Source of the DNA: Marinobacterium weihaiense
Lineage (GTDB): Bacteria; Pseudomonadota; Gammaproteobacteria; Pseudomonadales; Balneatricaceae
DNA: 64,000 nucleotides
Direction: 5' to 3'
Assembly (NCBI RefSeq): GCF_019061305.1
Contig: NZ_JAHQZT010000001.1
Span: 327,398 to 391,397 of the forward strand
Under the pieces are notes generated by a model. It saw only the letters and a program-made list of their open reading frames with translations, was not told the origin of the DNA and did not search any database. Of the stretch, positions 61,999 to 64,000 are shown piece after piece. How positions within the stretch are numbered: position 1 is the stretch's first letter; the number at the start of each line of letters is the position of its first letter. The position numbers were made by a program, and so were the translations under genes.

Positions 61999-63477
61999 AT
62001 GCCCGCCTCTCCCACTGGGCGCTCGGATCTGCGCCCGATACCGGCCCTTATTGCCGTTGCCATCGGCATCACCGTTTGGCTGCTGCCTCAACCTGAAACC
62101 GTTTCCGACCAGGGCTGGCTGATGCTGGCCATGTTTATCGGCACCATCGCCGCCATTATCGGCAAGGCAATGCCCATCGGCGCCATTTCCATTCTGGCGA
62201 TTGCCATGGTCGCCGCCTCGGGCGTGACCAGCGACAACCCCGGCGCATCGATCAAGAACGCCCTGGGCAGTTTTACCAGCCCGCTGATCTGGCTGATTGC
62301 CATCGCCATCATGATATCGCGCGGCCTGATCAAGACCGGGCTGGGCGCGCGGATCGGTTATCACTTCATTGCCCTGTTCGGCAAACGCACCCTGGGGATC
62401 GGCTACGCGCTGGCGCTGTCGGAATTGACCATCGCGCCGGTCACGCCAAGCAACACCGCCCGAGGCGGCGGCATCATCCACCCGATCATGCAATCCATCG
62501 CGCGCAGTTTTGACTCCACGCCGGAGCACAACAGCACCGGCAAAATCGGCAAATACCTGGCGCTGGTGAACTACCACTCCAACCCGATCACCTCGGCCAT
62601 GTTCATTACCGCCACTGCACCCAACCCGCTCACCGTCAAGCTGATTGCCGACGCCACCGGCGCCGAGATCAGCCTGAGCTGGACCACCTGGGCGTTGGCG
62701 ATGCTGCTGCCGGGACTGGTGGCGATTGCACTCATGCCACTGGTGCTGTTCCTGTTCTTCCCGCCGGAAATCAAGAAAACCGAAGACGCCACCGGCTTTG
62801 CCCGCGAACGGCTGGCCGAACTGGGCCATGTCACCCGGGGTGAAAAAATCATGCTTGGCGTCTTTGCCATCCTGCTGATGCTCTGGGCCGATGTGCCGGT
62901 TTGGTTGTTCGGTGATGCCTATCAACTCAACGCCACCACCAGCGCCTTTATCGGCCTGTCGATCCTGCTGGTCACCGGCGTACTCACCTGGCAGGACGTG
63001 CTCACTGAAAAAAGCGCCTGGGATACGCTGGTGTGGTTTGGTGCCCTGGTAATGATGGCTTCGCAGCTCAACAACCTGGGCGTGATCGCCTGGTTCTCGG
63101 CCAGCATTCAGGATCTGATCACCCAGACCGGCCTCGGCTGGGCAGGGGCAAGTGCGTTGCTGGTGGTGGTGTTCCTCTACTCGCACTACTTCTTTGCCAG
63201 CACCACCGCCCATATCACCGCCATGATGGCGGCGTTTTTAAGCGTCGGTTTGGCCATGGGCGCACCGGCGATGCCCTTCGTGCTGATGATGGCGGCAGCG
63301 TCTTCCATCATGATGACCCTGACGCACTATGCCACCGGCACCTCACCGGTGATCTTCGGCTCCAACTACGTCACCCTGGGCGAATGGTGGCGGGCCGGTT
63401 TTATCATGAGTGTCGCCAACCTGATCGTTTGGGTGATCGTCGGCGGACTCTGGTGGAAACTGCTGGGCTATTGGTAA
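61999..63477 (+). CDS. DASS (SLC13/CitT-like) dicarboxylate or citrate transporter
   Basis: Membrane transporter of 492 residues with about 11-12 helices. The first substrate motif is SNTARGGGIIHPI and the second is the ATGTSPVIFG region. Relatives exchange or co-transport succinate, tartrate, citrate, malate or 2-oxoglutarate. ATG 61999 is chosen because GGAG lies eight bases before it; an upstream in-frame ATG (61966) has no ribosome site. It is divergent from the helicase operon and convergent with the XRE gene, with a terminator between. Confidence 0.92.
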   Translation: MPASPTGRSDLRPIPALIAVAIGITVWLLPQPETVSDQGWLMLAMFIGTIAAIIGKAMPIGAISILAIAMVAASGVTSDNPGASIKNALGSFTSPLIWLIAIAIMISRGLIKTGLGARIGYHFIALFGKRTLGIGYALALSELTIAPVTPSNTARGGGIIHPIMQSIARSFDSTPEHNSTGKIGKYLALVNYHSNPITSAMFITATAPNPLTVKLIADATGAEISLSWTTWALAMLLPGLVAIALMPLVLFLFFPPEIKKTEDATGFARERLAELGHVTRGEKIMLGVFAILLMLWADVPVWLFGDAYQLNATTSAFIGLSILLVTGVLTWQDVLTEKSAWDTLVWFGALVMMASQLNNLGVIAWFSASIQDLITQTGLGWAGASALLVVVFLYSHYFFASTTAHITAMMAAFLSVGLAMGAPAMPFVLMMAAASSIMMTLTHYATGTSPVIFGSNYVTLGEWWRAGFIMSVANLIVWVIVGGLWWKLLGYW

Positions 63478-63490
63478 ACAGCGAATCACG

Positions 63491-63527
63491 GCAGGCGCGG
63501 CATGGCCGTGCCTGCTCATCCTCTTTT
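63491..63527. terminator. Terminator between transporter and XRE gene
   Basis: Stem GCAGGCGCGGC/GCCGTGCCTGC (one G-U pair) around ATG, then TCATCCTCTTTT on the plus strand. Confidence 0.8.
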
Positions 63528-63542
63528 ATTTTCTGGACCGGC

Positions 63543-63836
63543 CTAAAGCTCATCCTTCAGTACCTCCTCGATACTGGTCGGCATGACACCACGCGCAACA
63601 CGGGAACGCGTCAGATCATACAACCGTGCCAGGTCATCCAGGGTTTGCCACAACAACAGGAGCTGCCGAAAAGAGATCTGACCGGTCAGTTCAAACTTTT
63701 TGATCGTCGGGGCCGGTACACAACTGCGTTCGGCCAGGGCATCGCGTGACAACTTGGCCTGCTCACGCAATTTACGCAGGTGCGCGGCAAACGCCTGCTG
63801 CACATCCTGATCATCAAGCAACTGAAATGCGGGCAT
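63543..63836 (-). CDS. XRE-family helix-turn-helix protein, HipB/antitoxin-like
   Basis: Small DNA-binding protein of 97 residues. The XRE domain reads LRKLREQAKLSRDALAERSCVPAPTIKKFELTGQISFRQLLLLWQTL, the type often found as an antitoxin before a HipA kinase. No HipA gene follows here: the next gene on that side is the transporter in the opposite direction, so it is an orphan or the remainder of a broken pair. ATG 63836 is chosen as the conserved N-terminus; an upstream in-frame ATG (63875) is also possible. It is close to a transposase fragment. Confidence 0.75.
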   Translation of the reverse strand: MPAFQLLDDQDVQQAFAAHLRKLREQAKLSRDALAERSCVPAPTIKKFELTGQISFRQLLLLWQTLDDLARLYDLTRSRVARGVMPTSIEEVLKDEL

Positions 63837-63905
63837 AGCACACAACACCACTTGGTAGATAATAATAGATACCATTACATCCCAAAAAGGGATTTTCAGC
63901 TCTTT

Positions 63906-63998
63906 TTAGATGTCAAGTCCCGCATGATTATAAGGTCGCTTTTTAAAAAGTTCCGGATGGGTTTTATGCCACTCCTTCATCGCCATGATGGGTGGTTT
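63906..63998 (-). CDS. Transposase C-terminus (rve/IS481- or IS3-like), cut by window edge
   Basis: The minus-strand frame open from the right edge encodes 30 residues, KPPIMAMKEWHKTHPELFKK followed by RPYNHAGLDI and a stop. The KPELF..PYN..G(L/P)D ending is typical of integrase-core (rve) transposases of IS481/IS3-type elements. Only this end is visible, so it is not known whether the element is complete. Confidence 0.6.
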   Translation of the reverse strand, partial: KPPIMAMKEWHKTHPELFKKRPYNHAGLDI

Positions 63999-64000
63999 GG

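Noticed and set aside
61924..63213. Minus-strand 429-codon open frame
   Set aside because: Antisense shadow of the DASS transporter; its Gly/Asp/His/Gln-rich product is typical of such artefacts.

Overview
The window reads as chromosomal DNA of a marine-type gammaproteobacterium, most like the Oceanospirillales (Marinobacterium-like). The main clues are the moderately GC-rich coding style, the gltX gene followed by tRNA-Ala/Glu/Ala, an OprD-type porin, TRAP and DASS carboxylate transporters, a paaABCDE epoxidase operon and an LplT-Aas fusion. The genus is inferred from gene content only; no 16S rRNA gene is present.

Positions 1-9656 look like the end of an accessory (defence) island that abuts the 3' end of a tRNA-Val gene. 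It holds a truncated MmeI-like DNA methyltransferase, a HigBA-type toxin-antitoxin pair, a superfamily 2 helicase, a GIY-YIG (T5orf172-like) nuclease and two AT-rich orphan genes. After these comes an unusual non-coding array (8462-8876) of 7-bp words at about 12-bp spacing, whose sequence changes from cluster to cluster. A related word triplet (9563-9594) lies beside the tRNA.

Positions 9856-17949 form one minus-strand signalling and transport block. It encodes a LuxP homologue that keeps all nine residues known to contact autoinducer-2, and a kinase that joins a LuxQ-like periplasmic sensor to a NarX-type (HisKA_3) kinase with no receiver. These are followed by a TakP-like TRAP transporter (P, Q, M), a Cache-domain NarX-type kinase and a NarL-type regulator. 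This suggests AI-2-type sensing tied to carboxylate uptake and is the best candidate here for an undescribed system.

Positions 18009-38634 carry mostly core genes: a TSUP exporter, uvrB, an aspartate aminotransferase, a diguanylate cyclase, a TetR-controlled RND efflux operon with its TolC-like channel, two linked unknown genes, dcd, apbC/mrp, a TetR-controlled lplT-aas fusion, an EAL phosphodiesterase and a periplasmic cyclophilin. Positions 38696-42420 are paaABCDE (aerobic phenylacetyl-CoA epoxidation). Next are a PP2A-like phosphatase, a CHASE-GGDEF-EAL protein, a perfect 12-copy 8-bp tandem repeat, the tRNA cluster with a strong stringent-type promoter, gltX, dgkA and a porin.

Positions 49907-61784 are a second defence/repair-like unit of three very large helicases: SNF2 with a SWIM finger, a 2138-residue DEAD/DUF1998 helicase with a PD-(D/E)XK-like module, and a UvrD-type helicase with a RelE-like N-terminus. 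The window ends with a DASS transporter, an XRE regulator and a transposase fragment at the right edge.
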